DNA of 64,000 nt from Pseudomonas sp. BCA17 (GCF_004519405.1 NZ_SGWI01000002.1:124001-188000), one strand, 5' to 3'; positions 23,623 to 31,578 are shown, counted from the stretch's first letter. The notes: a model not told the origin generated them from the sequence alone. Made by a program: numbers and translations.

Positions 23623-23934
23623 GTGAAACGGATTTACCTAAGCGGCCCCATGACCGGCCTGCCCGGCCTCAACTTCGCCGCCTTCCACGCGATGACCACC
23701 AACCTGCGCGCCGGCGGCCACACAGTCACCAACCCTGCCGAGATCAACCCCGACGGCGGCACCTGGAACGACTGCATGCGCCGCGACATTGCCGCCCTGA
23801 TGGACTGCGACACCGTGGCCACCCTGCCCGGCTGGGAGCATTCAAAGGGCGCCCGTCTGGAAGTCCTGATCGCCGAACGCCTCGGCATGACGGTTGTGAA
23901 TGCCCATGACCTGGTAACGAGGGAGGCTATATGA
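23623..23934 (+). CDS. DUF4406 protein (nucleoside deoxyribosyltransferase-like)
   Basis: 103 residues from GTG 23623, which is preceded by AAGGA. The start VKRIYLSGPMTGLPGLNFAAFHAMTTNLRAGGHTVTNPAEI and later LMDCDTVATLPGWEHSKGARLEVLIAERLGM are diagnostic of DUF4406, related to nucleoside 2-deoxyribosyltransferases (the GPMTG and GWExSxGA segments line the nucleoside pocket). It may act on deoxynucleosides during phage growth. Stop overlaps the next start (ATGA). Confidence 0.88.
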   Translation: MKRIYLSGPMTGLPGLNFAAFHAMTTNLRAGGHTVTNPAEINPDGGTWNDCMRRDIAALMDCDTVATLPGWEHSKGARLEVLIAERLGMTVVNAHDLVTREAI

Positions 23935-24392
23935 CCGCCAACCAAACGATTGACGGCGTGCCGCGTGAGCTGCTGGACAAGGCTTTTCTCGATGCTCAGC
24001 GAGTGCGATTCGACACAGATAAGCAGGTGATCGAGTTGCGCGACCCGCTGGATAAGCCTGGACCCTGCTCGCAAGAATGGACTGACGACGGCGAGTTCAC
24101 TCTGACATGTACCAAGTGCGGAAAGACAGAAAACCATGAGCCGTACGGCTGGGTGCAGACGCGCGGGAACGCGATCAATCACTTCACGCAGGAATGGGAT
24201 GTGGTCGAATCCTGGGAAGATCAAGGCTTTGAATACAAGGCGATGTTCGACCACGCCGAGCATCCCGCGCCGGTATCGGTGGTTCTGCCTGAGCGCCAGC
24301 CGGGCGACGATGGTGTATGCACCGAATCGCATTACGCATCGGGCTGGAATTCCTGCATCGACGAGCTGAAACGCCTCAACCCCTCTCTGTAA
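23931..24392 (+). CDS. Phage early protein with CxxC motif, unknown
   Basis: 153 residues, ATG overlapping the DUF4406 stop (ATGA). FTLTCTKCGKTENH is a small zinc-knuckle-like element around residue 60; a C-terminal CTESHYASGWNSCIDELKRLN helix resembles the GWNxCI motif frequent in phage hypothetical proteins. No function assigned. Confidence 0.7.
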   Translation: MTANQTIDGVPRELLDKAFLDAQRVRFDTDKQVIELRDPLDKPGPCSQEWTDDGEFTLTCTKCGKTENHEPYGWVQTRGNAINHFTQEWDVVESWEDQGFEYKAMFDHAEHPAPVSVVLPERQPGDDGVCTESHYASGWNSCIDELKRLNPSL

Positions 24393-24438
24393 TTCCTCCC
24401 CCTTCAAAGTCAGCCGCTATAGCGGCAAGGACGAAGTC

Positions 24439-24828
24439 ATGCCTGAAGAAAACAAACAAGACCTGGCTGCAGCTGATCGCAAGCTACTCATTCAGGCCGC
24501 GCACTCCGCCCGCATCGATATCGAACCGTGCACTTGCAGCGATCCTAAGTGGCCTTTCCGGCTGGCTGGCAAGTCGGGCGTCCGTGGACACTGGAACCCG
24601 CTCATCAATGACGGGGATGCGCTGCGCTTGGCGGTGGTCATGGGCCGCATGGAGCGCCTGGGCGTAGCCATCCACATAGTCGAGCCATTCGACGGCGACA
24701 CCGGGCCGTATACCTACGTGGATGCTGAGCGCTTCGGCGAACACACCATGTACCACCACGCCGATCCGTTCGGGGCAACTCGCCGCGCAATCGTCGAAGC
24801 CGCAGCTGAAATCGGGAGAGGGTCATGA
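24439..24828 (+). CDS. DUF2591-like phage protein
   Basis: 129 residues from ATG 24439. WNPLINDGDALRLAVVMGRM and the C-terminal FGATRRAIVEAAAEIG resemble the DUF2591 (phage protein NinX-like) pattern WNPLxxDGDALRLAV...TRRAIVxAAAEIG. Preceded by a GCCGC/GCGGC hairpin and AAGGA. Function unknown; it belongs to the run of small accessory early genes. Confidence 0.7.
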   Translation: MPEENKQDLAAADRKLLIQAAHSARIDIEPCTCSDPKWPFRLAGKSGVRGHWNPLINDGDALRLAVVMGRMERLGVAIHIVEPFDGDTGPYTYVDAERFGEHTMYHHADPFGATRRAIVEAAAEIGRGS

Positions 24829-25226
24829 GCCGGAGCGGATACAGCGACGATTGTGGTGGGTGGGATCTGATCTGCTGGCGGGGCGCTGTGAATTCGGCGC
24901 TCAGGGGAAAGCGCGGACAGGCTTTCCTGGTCGAGTTGCGCGATGCTCTGGACGCCATGCCTGAAAAGCGCCTGGTGGCAGACACGCTCGAAGCAGACGG
25001 CCAGTTCTGCACCCTCGGCGTTCTCGGTGCAAAGCGCGGTGTGGACATGAGCACCATCGATGCGCATTGCCGAGAGACGGTGTCGGAAGCTTTCGGAATT
25101 GCGCCAGCCATGGCCGCCGAAGTCGTGTTCGAGAACGACGAATGTGGGTGGAACGAAACTCCAGAGCAGCGCTGGCAGCGGATGCGGAAATGGATCGACA
25201 GCCATATCAAGCCGGTGACGCCATGA
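24825..25226 (+). CDS. Conserved Pseudomonas phage protein, unknown
   Basis: 133 residues, ATG overlapping the previous stop (ATGA). The start MSRSGYSDDCGGWDLICWRGAVNSALRGKRGQAFLVELRDALDAMPEKRLVADTLE is a recurrent sequence in phages of many Proteobacteria. The C-terminus (ETPEQRWQRMRKWIDSHI) is also conserved. Function unknown. Confidence 0.75.
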   Translation: MSRSGYSDDCGGWDLICWRGAVNSALRGKRGQAFLVELRDALDAMPEKRLVADTLEADGQFCTLGVLGAKRGVDMSTIDAHCRETVSEAFGIAPAMAAEVVFENDECGWNETPEQRWQRMRKWIDSHIKPVTP

Positions 25227-25279
25227 TCGCCACCCTCTGGTTCGCCTACGCCTTCATCTACAAGGGGCCAAGGCCATGA
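25223..25279 (+). CDS. 18-residue coupled micropeptide
   Basis: ATG 25223 overlaps the stop of the preceding gene (ATGA) and its own TGA at 25277-25279 overlaps the next start (ATGA at 25276). The peptide MIATLWFAYAFIYKGPRP is hydrophobic with a basic C-terminus, so it could insert in the membrane. Tight coupling at both ends is the main evidence that it is translated. Confidence 0.5.
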   Translation: MIATLWFAYAFIYKGPRP

Positions 25280-25611
25280 CCGAACAAAATACCAAAGAAT
25301 TTTACTCTGCCGAGCAAGCCTCTCAGCAGGCCGTCGACTGGTGCAAGCGCCATCCCGCCTGGCGCCGGATCTGTGATATCCCGGATCACTCTGTGTTCGT
25401 GAAAACCTACGACGAGATCCCCAAACGCGAACGCGCCTACTGGGACGAGAACGGTGGCGAGGAATGCTGGCGAGAATTCGGGATCGCAGGAAACAAGGTG
25501 CCTACCGGATTCATCTCTGGAAAAGGCGAGTTCTTCGACCACGTTCTCAAAGTCCCCCTCCATCACAACCTCATGATGGTTTTTCGCGTCGGCAAAAGCT
25601 GGAAACCGTAA
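25276..25611 (+). CDS. Phage early protein, unknown
   Basis: 111 residues (MTEQNTKEFYSAEQASQQAVDWCKRHPAWRRICDIPDHSVFVKTYDEIPKRERAYWDENGG...). Start overlaps the micropeptide stop. Rich in Trp, Tyr and charged residues; no family recognised. Confidence 0.65.
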   Translation: MTEQNTKEFYSAEQASQQAVDWCKRHPAWRRICDIPDHSVFVKTYDEIPKRERAYWDENGGEECWREFGIAGNKVPTGFISGKGEFFDHVLKVPLHHNLMMVFRVGKSWKP

Positions 25612-25674
25612 GCCTTTAGCCCTAACCCCAATCCCCCTACATGCCTGCCGGTGAGCGGCGGGCGAGGTATTCCT

Positions 25675-25923
25675 ATGCCCGAATTAACGTACGAACAAAA
25701 ACTGGTCGATTACGCGACAGCGCCGAAAGCCACCGCTGGAATCATCAGCCAGATCGAAAACGGCAACTTCGTCAATCACTGGTGCGGAAAGCTACGCGGG
25801 AAGTTTGTGCAAATCGGTCCGACCTGGAAGGCATCCACGAAGCAGCAGGCCACGGAGTCCGCTCGGCAGTTCCGAGCGCAGTGCCTGGCAGAAGCGAAGG
25901 CCAAAGGCCTGCTCCCCTCCTAA
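25675..25923 (+). CDS. Small phage early protein, unknown
   Basis: 82 residues from ATG 25675, with CGAGG upstream. MPELTYEQKLVDYATAPKATAGIISQIENGNFVNHWCGKLRGKFVQIGPTWKASTKQQATESARQF; a compact alpha/beta look without a recognised motif. A CCTGCCG/CGGCGGG hairpin lies just before its Shine-Dalgarno. Confidence 0.65.
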   Translation: MPELTYEQKLVDYATAPKATAGIISQIENGNFVNHWCGKLRGKFVQIGPTWKASTKQQATESARQFRAQCLAEAKAKGLLPS

Positions 25924-25959
25924 CCCACCTTCTGCCGCCCAGCGCGGCAAGGACACCCC

Positions 25960-26187
25960 ATGTTCGCAACGAAACTCACCCTGATCCTGCTGGGCGCTTT
26001 GCTGTACCTGGTAGGAACACTCGGCTGGTTCTTTTGGGCCGGCCCAGACCTTGTGGGCACGGGAACCACCGAGGCACTGCTCTACGCCTTCGCTGGCACC
26101 TGTGCCTGGCTGCTGATCAGCTTCGCCCTGGCAATTCAAATCATCAAGACAGCGCGGCCCACGGCGGCCGGCGGGAGCAACCCATGA
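25960..26187 (+). CDS. Small two-helix membrane protein
   Basis: 75 residues with two hydrophobic helices (about 7-29, and 38-62) and a short polar C-terminus. Preceded by a GCCGC/GCGGC hairpin and AAGGA; stop overlaps the excisionase start (ATGA). Possibly involved in superinfection exclusion or another membrane effect, but nothing specific supports that. Confidence 0.6.
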   Translation: MFATKLTLILLGALLYLVGTLGWFFWAGPDLVGTGTTEALLYAFAGTCAWLLISFALAIQIIKTARPTAAGGSNP

Positions 26188-26426
26188 GCAAAGTCACCCT
26201 GGATGAATGGGCGGCGGCCGAGTTCAAGACGCCGCCAAGCCCCAACACCCTGCGCAAATGGGCTCGAGAGGGCCGAATCGCGCCGGTACCGGTCAAGCAC
26301 GGGCGCAACTACTATGTAGAGTCCGACGCCCACTACCAAGAACCTGATCAGCAGCCCGTACGTATCGTCGGCGGGAGCCTGATCAGCAGAATAGAGAGAG
26401 CACGCAATGGCGCCCAGGCCGCGTAA
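26184..26426 (+). CDS. Excisionase (Xis-like)
   Basis: 80 residues. The winged-helix MerR-like motif SPNTLRKWAREGRIAPVPVKHGRNYYVESDAHYQ is typical of lambda-type excisionases, which bend attR and direct excision. ATG 26184 overlaps the previous stop, and the gene overlaps the integrase start by 20 bases, a usual xis-int arrangement. Confidence 0.85.
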   Translation: MSKVTLDEWAAAEFKTPPSPNTLRKWAREGRIAPVPVKHGRNYYVESDAHYQEPDQQPVRIVGGSLISRIERARNGAQAA

Positions 26427-27510
26427 CACCGGGTCAAAGGATCTTCCGCCCAATCTCTACCGCAAGACTGACGCCCGCAACGGCGTCACTTATTACACCT
26501 ACCGCGATCCGGTCAGTGGTCGCGTATTCGGCCTGGGCAAGGACAAGGAGGCGGCGATCCGTGAGGCCGTCGCCGCCAACCACGCAGACGCGATCAAGCC
26601 AACGCTTGCAGAACGCATCAGTACGCCGGCGCCAGCGCCTGGAAAATTGTTCTCGGAATGGCTGGACGAGTACCGCGAGCTGTTCGCTGAGCGGAAGTTG
26701 TCAGCCAGCAGCAATAAAAACGTAGGCATGCGGATAAACCGACTGACGGCGGTATTCGGCTCCAAGGGGATTAAGGACATCACAACGATGGATGTGGCTG
26801 ATTACCTGACTGGTATGGCCAAAGAGGGAAAGGCGCAGATGGCCAGGGCAATGCGTTCGCTGTTGCGAGACGTGTTCGCCGAGGCTCAGGCGCGGGGGTG
26901 GGCAGACGCCAACCCGGTCGAAGTGACCAAGGCCGCGCGGGTGAGCATCAAGCGCGAACGGCTGACGCTGGAACTGTGGAAGGCAATCTATGAGGAAGCC
27001 AAGAAACCATGGCTTCGCAGGGCAATGGAGCTGGCGGTGCTGACTGGCCAGCGCCGGGACGATATAGCCTCGATGCTTTTCAAGGACGTGCACGACGGCT
27101 TCCTTCATGTCGTTCAGTCCAAGACCGGGGCCAGGCTGCGTATCAGCACCGCGCTTCGCCTCGAGTCGGTCGGCCTGGATCTGTCCACCGTAATTAAGCA
27201 ATGCCGCGACCGCGTTCTGTCACAACACCTGGTGCACCATGCACAAGCTTCGGGCCGCGCAAAGGCTGGCCAGCCATTGGTGCTGGACACGCTGAGCTCT
27301 GCATTTGCCGAAGCGCGCGACAAGGCCGGCGCGAAGCTGGGTATAAGTTTTGGGCGCCAGCCACCGTCCTTTCACGAACAACGCTCGCTGGCTGCACGCC
27401 TTCATGAGCTTGAAGGCCGTGACGCCCAGAAACTACTCGGTCACCGTTCGGCCACAATGACCGATCTGTACCGCGACAGCCGAGGCGCTGAGTGGATCGA
27501 CGTGGCATAA
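26407..27510 (+). CDS. int: Phage integrase, lambda-type tyrosine recombinase
   Basis: 367 residues. N-terminal AP2-like arm-binding domain (YRKTDARNGVTYYTYRDPVSGRVFGLG), core-binding domain (FSEWLDEYRELFAERKLSASS...), catalytic domain with R216 (TGQRRDDI), K239 (QSKTGA), H323 and R326 (HEQRS), H346 (LLGHRS) and nucleophile Y355 (DLYRD). It sits at the right end of the prophage, next to chromosomal genes, as expected for the enzyme that made the insertion. Confidence 0.95.
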   Translation: MAPRPRNTGSKDLPPNLYRKTDARNGVTYYTYRDPVSGRVFGLGKDKEAAIREAVAANHADAIKPTLAERISTPAPAPGKLFSEWLDEYRELFAERKLSASSNKNVGMRINRLTAVFGSKGIKDITTMDVADYLTGMAKEGKAQMARAMRSLLRDVFAEAQARGWADANPVEVTKAARVSIKRERLTLELWKAIYEEAKKPWLRRAMELAVLTGQRRDDIASMLFKDVHDGFLHVVQSKTGARLRISTALRLESVGLDLSTVIKQCRDRVLSQHLVHHAQASGRAKAGQPLVLDTLSSAFAEARDKAGAKLGISFGRQPPSFHEQRSLAARLHELEGRDAQKLLGHRSATMTDLYRDSRGAEWIDVA

Positions 27511-27560
27511 TCGACGGCTGAATTTTTGGGCGATATTGGGGAAGTTTTGGGGAGGATTTT
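27511..27560. other. Probable prophage right attachment junction
   Basis: The 50 bases between int and the ArsC-like host gene contain the direct repeat TTGGGGAAGTTTTGGGGAGG and should hold or border attR. No tRNA gene is visible. The core sequence cannot be fixed because the other junction is outside the window. Confidence 0.4.
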
Positions 27561-27923
27561 ATGCCCAAGGAAATCAAGCAGTTACAGCTTTACGGCATCA
27601 AAGCCTGCGACACCATGAAAAAAGCCCGCACCTGGCTCGACGAGCACGGGGTGAGCTATGAGTTCCACGATTACAAAACGGCCGGTATCGACCGCGAACA
27701 CTTGACCCAATGGTGCAACGAGCACGGTTGGCAGGTGGTTTTGAACCGTGCGGGCACCACCTTTCGCAAACTCGAAGACGAACGCAAAGCCGATCTCGAT
27801 CAGTCGAAAGCCATTGAATTGATGCTCGCACAACCCTCGATGATCAAGCGCCCGGTGCTGGATCTCGGAGACAGAACCCTGATTGGCTTCAAGCCAGATA
27901 GTTATTCGGCGGCCCTGAAGTAG
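27561..27923 (+). CDS. ArsC/Spx/YffB-family reductase-like protein
   Basis: 120 residues of the ArsC-related thioredoxin-fold family: N-terminal LYGIKACDTMKKARTWLDEHGVSYEFHDYKTAGI with a single Cys, then NRAGTTFRKL and PSMIKRPVLDL (cis-Pro loop). The single-Cys YffB/Spx type is usually glutathione-linked rather than a true arsenate reductase. In Pseudomonas it lies just before dapD, as here. It appears complete; prophage insertion left its coding sequence intact. Confidence 0.88.
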   Translation: MPKEIKQLQLYGIKACDTMKKARTWLDEHGVSYEFHDYKTAGIDREHLTQWCNEHGWQVVLNRAGTTFRKLEDERKADLDQSKAIELMLAQPSMIKRPVLDLGDRTLIGFKPDSYSAALK

Positions 27924-27955
27924 GCCAGCCCTTCCATTTTTGTAGAGGTAACAGC

Positions 27956-28990
27956 ATGTCCAATTCCCTGTTCAGCCTGGGCTTCGGCGTCGGCACCCAG
28001 AACCGTCAAGGCGCCTGGCTGGAAGTGTTTTACGCACAGCCGCTGCTCAACCCATCGGCCGAAATCGTCGCCGCCATCGCGCCGATCCTGGGTTACACCG
28101 AAGGCAACCAGGCCATCCCCTTTACCATCAACCAGGCGCTGCAGCTGGCTGATGCACTCAAGAATGTCGACGCTGCCCAAGCCGCGCTGCTCAACCGCCT
28201 GGCGGAAAGCCACACCCCGCTGGTCGCCACCCTGCTGGCCGAAGACGCTGCGCTGACATCGACGCCTGAGGCTTACCTCAAGCTGCACCTGCTGTCCCAC
28301 CGCCTGGTCAAGCCCCATGGTCTGAACCTGGCGGGCGTGTTCCCACAGTTGCCGAACGTGGCCTGGACCAGCCAGGGCGCCATCGACATCAACGAACTGG
28401 CCGAACGCCAACTGGAAGCGCGCCTGCGTGGCGAGCTGCTGGAAGTATTCTCGGTGGACAAGTTCCCGAAAATGACCGACTACGTGGTGCCGAGCGGCGT
28501 GCGTATCGCTGATGCGGCACGTCTGCGCCTGGGCGCCTACGTGGGCGAAGGCACCACCGTGATGCACGAAGGTTTCGTCAACTTCAACGCCGGCACCGAA
28601 GGCCCGGGCATGATCGAAGGCCGTGTCTCGGCAGGCGTATTCGTCGGCAAAGGCTCGGACCTGGGCGGCGGTTGCTCGACCATGGGTACCCTGTCGGGTG
28701 GCGGCAACATCGTGATCAAGGTCGGCGAAGGTTGCTTGATCGGCGCCAACGCCGGTATCGGCATCCCGTTGGGTGACCGCAACACCGTGGAATCGGGCCT
28801 GTACGTGACCGCCGGTACCAAGGTTGCCCTGTTGGACGAGCAGAACCAACTGGTCAAGGTGGTCAAGGCACGCGAACTGGCCGGCCAGTCGGACCTGCTG
28901 TTCCGCCGCAATTCCGAGACCGGTGCCGTGGAGTGCAAAACCCACAAGTCGGCCGTCGAACTGAACGAAGCGCTGCACGCTCACAACTAA
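27956..28990 (+). CDS. dapD: 2,3,4,5-tetrahydropyridine-2,6-dicarboxylate N-succinyltransferase
   Basis: 344 residues, the long form of DapD typical of Pseudomonas. An N-terminal alpha/beta region precedes a left-handed beta-helix of hexapeptide repeats (GAYVGEGTTVMHEGFVNFNAGTEG, VGKGSDLGGGCSTMGTLSGGG, IGANAGIGIPLGDRNTVESG). It succinylates tetrahydrodipicolinate with succinyl-CoA in the meso-diaminopimelate/lysine pathway, a cytosolic trimer. dapE, acting two steps later, lies 5.5 kb downstream. Confidence 0.95.
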   Translation: MSNSLFSLGFGVGTQNRQGAWLEVFYAQPLLNPSAEIVAAIAPILGYTEGNQAIPFTINQALQLADALKNVDAAQAALLNRLAESHTPLVATLLAEDAALTSTPEAYLKLHLLSHRLVKPHGLNLAGVFPQLPNVAWTSQGAIDINELAERQLEARLRGELLEVFSVDKFPKMTDYVVPSGVRIADAARLRLGAYVGEGTTVMHEGFVNFNAGTEGPGMIEGRVSAGVFVGKGSDLGGGCSTMGTLSGGGNIVIKVGEGCLIGANAGIGIPLGDRNTVESGLYVTAGTKVALLDEQNQLVKVVKARELAGQSDLLFRRNSETGAVECKTHKSAVELNEALHAHN

Positions 28991-29009
28991 GCAGCCACTC
29001 GATGCCCCT

Positions 29010-29040
29010 AGCGGGCCGCACCTGCGGGTTGCGGCTCGCT
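29010..29040 (+). terminator. Hairpin after dapD
   Basis: AGCGGGCCGCA/TGCGGCTCGCT, an 11-base-pair stem with one G-U pair, 20 bases after the dapD stop. Only a weak T tract follows, so termination may be partial. Confidence 0.5.
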
Positions 29041-29059
29041 TATACGAGTCTTGAACACC

Positions 29060-30265
29060 ATGCTTGTGCCCTCTCCCTGGCGCGCCGATTTCCCGGCCAT
29101 CGCCGCCCTGCAACGGCAAGACCAGACCTATCTGGACAACGCCGCCACGACACAAAAACCCCAGGCCTTACTGGATGCCATCAGCCATTACTACGCCAAC
29201 GGCGCAGCCAATGTGCACCGCGCCCAGCATTTGCCGGGCGCCCATGCGACCCAGGCTTTCGAAGACAGTCGCAGCAAAGTCGCGCAGTGGCTGAACGCAG
29301 GTGACAGCGGGCAAATCGTATTTACCCACGGCGCGACGTCTGCGCTGAACCTCCTGGCCTATGGCCTTGAGCATTTATTCACTGCCGGCGATGAGATTGT
29401 CATCAGCGCCCTGGAACACCACGCCAACCTGCTGCCCTGGCAGCAACTGGCCAAACGCCGTGCACTCACGCTGGTGGTGTTGCCGCTGGGCGATGAGGGC
29501 GTCATCGACCTGCAAGCCGCCGCCGAACTGATCGGCCCACGTACGCGGCTGCTGGCGGTAAGCCAACTGTCCAACGTGCTCGGCGTCTGGCAGCCGCTGC
29601 AAGCCTTGCTGGCACTCGCCAACACGCACGGTGCGTTGACCGTGGTGGATGGTGCCCAAGGTATCGTCCATGGCCGCCATGACGTGCAGGCGCTGGGCTG
29701 CGACTTTTACGTATTCTCCAGCCACAAGCTGTACGGTCCGGACGGTGTCGGCGTGTTGTTTGGCCGCAACGAAGCCCTCCATCACCTGCGTCACTGGCAG
29801 TTCGGTGGCGAGATGGTGCAACAGGCGGACTACCACAGCGCCAGCTTTCGCAGCGCGCCGCTGGGCTTTGAAGCGGGCACGCCACCGATTGCCGGCGTGA
29901 TCGGCCTGGGCGCCAGCCTGGATTACCTGAGTTCGTTGGATCAACAGGCAGTGCTCGCCCATGAAGCCGCGTTGCATGACTACCTGTTGCGCGGGTTGAA
30001 AGCGCGAAACGGCGTGCGAGTGCTCGGTTCGCCGCAGGTGGCGCTGGTGAGCTTTGTGGTGGACGGCGTCCATAACGCCGATCTGGCTCACCTGCTGACC
30101 GAGCAAGGTATTGCCGTGCGCGCCGGGCATCATTGCGCGATGCCGCTGCTCAAGGCGATGCACTTATCCGGGGCGATCCGTGTGTCCCTGGCGCTGTACA
30201 ACGACTCTGATGATCTGGAGCGCTTTTTTGATGCGTTGGACCAGGCACTGGATATGTTGCGATGA
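29060..30265 (+). CDS. csdA: Cysteine desulfurase, CsdA/SufS group
   Basis: 401 residues from ATG 29060 (an in-frame TTG precedes it). PLP-binding Lys in FSSHKLYGPDGVGVLFG, substrate-binding YLDNAATTQKPQALLDA at the N-terminus, and the catalytic Cys in AGHHCAMPLL of the group II type. It abstracts sulfur from cysteine and hands it to the SufE-like partner encoded next (4-base overlap). Together with TcdA downstream this matches the E. coli csdA-csdE-tcdA set, linked to the ct6A modification of tRNA. Confidence 0.92.
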   Translation: MLVPSPWRADFPAIAALQRQDQTYLDNAATTQKPQALLDAISHYYANGAANVHRAQHLPGAHATQAFEDSRSKVAQWLNAGDSGQIVFTHGATSALNLLAYGLEHLFTAGDEIVISALEHHANLLPWQQLAKRRALTLVVLPLGDEGVIDLQAAAELIGPRTRLLAVSQLSNVLGVWQPLQALLALANTHGALTVVDGAQGIVHGRHDVQALGCDFYVFSSHKLYGPDGVGVLFGRNEALHHLRHWQFGGEMVQQADYHSASFRSAPLGFEAGTPPIAGVIGLGASLDYLSSLDQQAVLAHEAALHDYLLRGLKARNGVRVLGSPQVALVSFVVDGVHNADLAHLLTEQGIAVRAGHHCAMPLLKAMHLSGAIRVSLALYNDSDDLERFFDALDQALDMLR

Positions 30266-30675
30266 GCATGCCGACCGATGCGCTTGCAGCGCTGCAAGCC
30301 TTTCAGTCAGTAGGCAGCTGGGAACAGCGCGCCCGCATGCTGATGCAATGGGGCGAGCGGCTGCCCGCATTGGCAGATGAGGATAAGGTCGACGCCAACC
30401 TGGTGCAGGGCTGTGAAAGCCTGGTGTGGTTGGTGGGCCGTTTGGAGGACGGCCATTGGCAGTTTGCCGCGAGCAGCGACGCGCGGATGATTCGTGGCTT
30501 GGTGGCATTGCTGCTGGTGCGGGTCAATGGGCTGCCGGCTGCTCAATTGCAGACGGTCGACTTGCCTGACTGGTTCAATCAGCTCGGGCTTTCCCGACAG
30601 TTGTCGCCGTCTCGTAGCAACGGCCTCAATGCCGTCTTACAGCGCATGCGCGAATTGAGCCGAACACAAAACTGA
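30262..30675 (+). CDS. csdE: Sulfur acceptor protein, SufE/CsdE family
   Basis: 137 residues. WEQRARMLMQWGERLPALADEDKVDANLVQGCESLVWLV includes the acceptor Cys (QGCES), and SDARMIRGLVALLLVRVNG is the conserved second half. It takes persulfide sulfur from the desulfurase encoded upstream; the starts and stops overlap by 4 bases (ATGA). Length and motifs are normal for the family. Confidence 0.9.
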   Translation: MSMPTDALAALQAFQSVGSWEQRARMLMQWGERLPALADEDKVDANLVQGCESLVWLVGRLEDGHWQFAASSDARMIRGLVALLLVRVNGLPAAQLQTVDLPDWFNQLGLSRQLSPSRSNGLNAVLQRMRELSRTQN

Positions 30676-30727
30676 ATGTGGGAGTGGGCTTGCCCTAATA
30701 CTCTTCAATTAAGCGTAAGCCACCGCC

Positions 30728-30755
30728 TGTAGGAGCAAGCTTGCTCGCTCCTACA
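30728..30755. repeat. Pseudomonas REP palindrome
   Basis: TGTAGGAGC-AAGCTTGCTC-GCTCCTACA: a near-perfect palindrome of the Pseudomonas REP type. A partial copy (TGTGGGAGTGGGCTTGCC) lies at 30678-30695. Together they fill the gap between csdE and the convergent tcdA gene and may end transcripts from both. Confidence 0.85.
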
Positions 30756-30768
30756 AACGTTCTGAGAT

Positions 30769-31578
30769 TCAGGTGGGCTTGACCCGCTCGGAAGGCCGGC
30801 GCACCCCGGCCACGATCTTATCCACCGCCTTGGTCGCCGCCACCATGCCGAACGTGGCGGTGACCATCATCACCGCGCCAAACCCACCGGCGCAGTCCAG
30901 CTTTACCCCATCCCCCACGAAACTCTTCTGCAGACAGATGCTCCCATCCGGCTTGGGATAGCGCAGTTGCTCGGTGGAAAACACGCAGGGCACGCTGTAA
31001 TGGCGAGTCACGGTACGCGAGAAACCATAGTCGCGACGCAAGGTGGAGCGTACTTTCGAGGCCAGCGGATCGTTGAATGTACGGTTCAAATCGCACACCT
31101 GGATCAACGTCGGGTCGATCTGTCCGCCGGCGCCACCGGTGGTGATGATCTGGATCTTGCGACGCTTGCACCAGGCAATCAGCGCTGCCTTGGCGTTGAC
31201 GGCGTCGATGCAGTCGATCACGCAATCGATATCCACTGTGATGTATTCGGCCATGGTGTCGCGAGTCACGAAGTCGGCCACCGCATGCACCCTGCAGTCG
31301 GGGTTGATACCGCGCAGGCGCTCGGCCATCACTTCGACCTTGGGCTTGCCCACAGTGCTGTCCAAGGCATGCAACTGGCGGTTGCTGTTACTCACGCAGA
31401 CATCGTCCAGGTCAAACAGCGATATTTCGCCCACCCCGCAGCGGGCCATGGCTTCCGCCGCCCAGGAGCCCACGCCGCCGACGCCGACGATTGCCACATG
31501 GGCCGCCTTCAAGCGCTCCAGGCCCTCAATGCCATACAAGCGGGCGACGCCTGCAAACCGCGGATCTTCTGTACTCAT
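30769..31578 (-). CDS. tcdA: tRNA threonylcarbamoyladenosine dehydratase
   Basis: 269 residues from ATG 31578 (GGGG 8 bases upstream; ATG 31584 is too close to it). E1-like adenylating fold: GVGGVGSWAAEAMARCGVGEISLFDLD nucleotide motif, then DVCVSNSNRQLHAL and the conserved IDCIDAVNAKAALIAWC. A C-terminal hydrophobic/GFGAVMMVTATFGMVAATKAVDKI segment suggests membrane association as in E. coli TcdA (CsdL). It cyclises t6A at tRNA position 37 to ct6A. It is convergent to csdA-csdE, whose products support this reaction in E. coli. Confidence 0.93.
   Translation of the reverse strand: MSTEDPRFAGVARLYGIEGLERLKAAHVAIVGVGGVGSWAAEAMARCGVGEISLFDLDDVCVSNSNRQLHALDSTVGKPKVEVMAERLRGINPDCRVHAVADFVTRDTMAEYITVDIDCVIDCIDAVNAKAALIAWCKRRKIQIITTGGAGGQIDPTLIQVCDLNRTFNDPLASKVRSTLRRDYGFSRTVTRHYSVPCVFSTEQLRYPKPDGSICLQKSFVGDGVKLDCAGGFGAVMMVTATFGMVAATKAVDKIVAGVRRPSERVKPT

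Noticed and set aside
1..27510. CRISPR array or tRNA genes in the prophage
   Set aside because: No regularly spaced repeats and no cloverleaf-like sequence seen on either strand.
27561..27923. True arsenate reductase (arsenic resistance)
   Set aside because: It is the single-Cys YffB/Spx type beside dapD without ars genes nearby.
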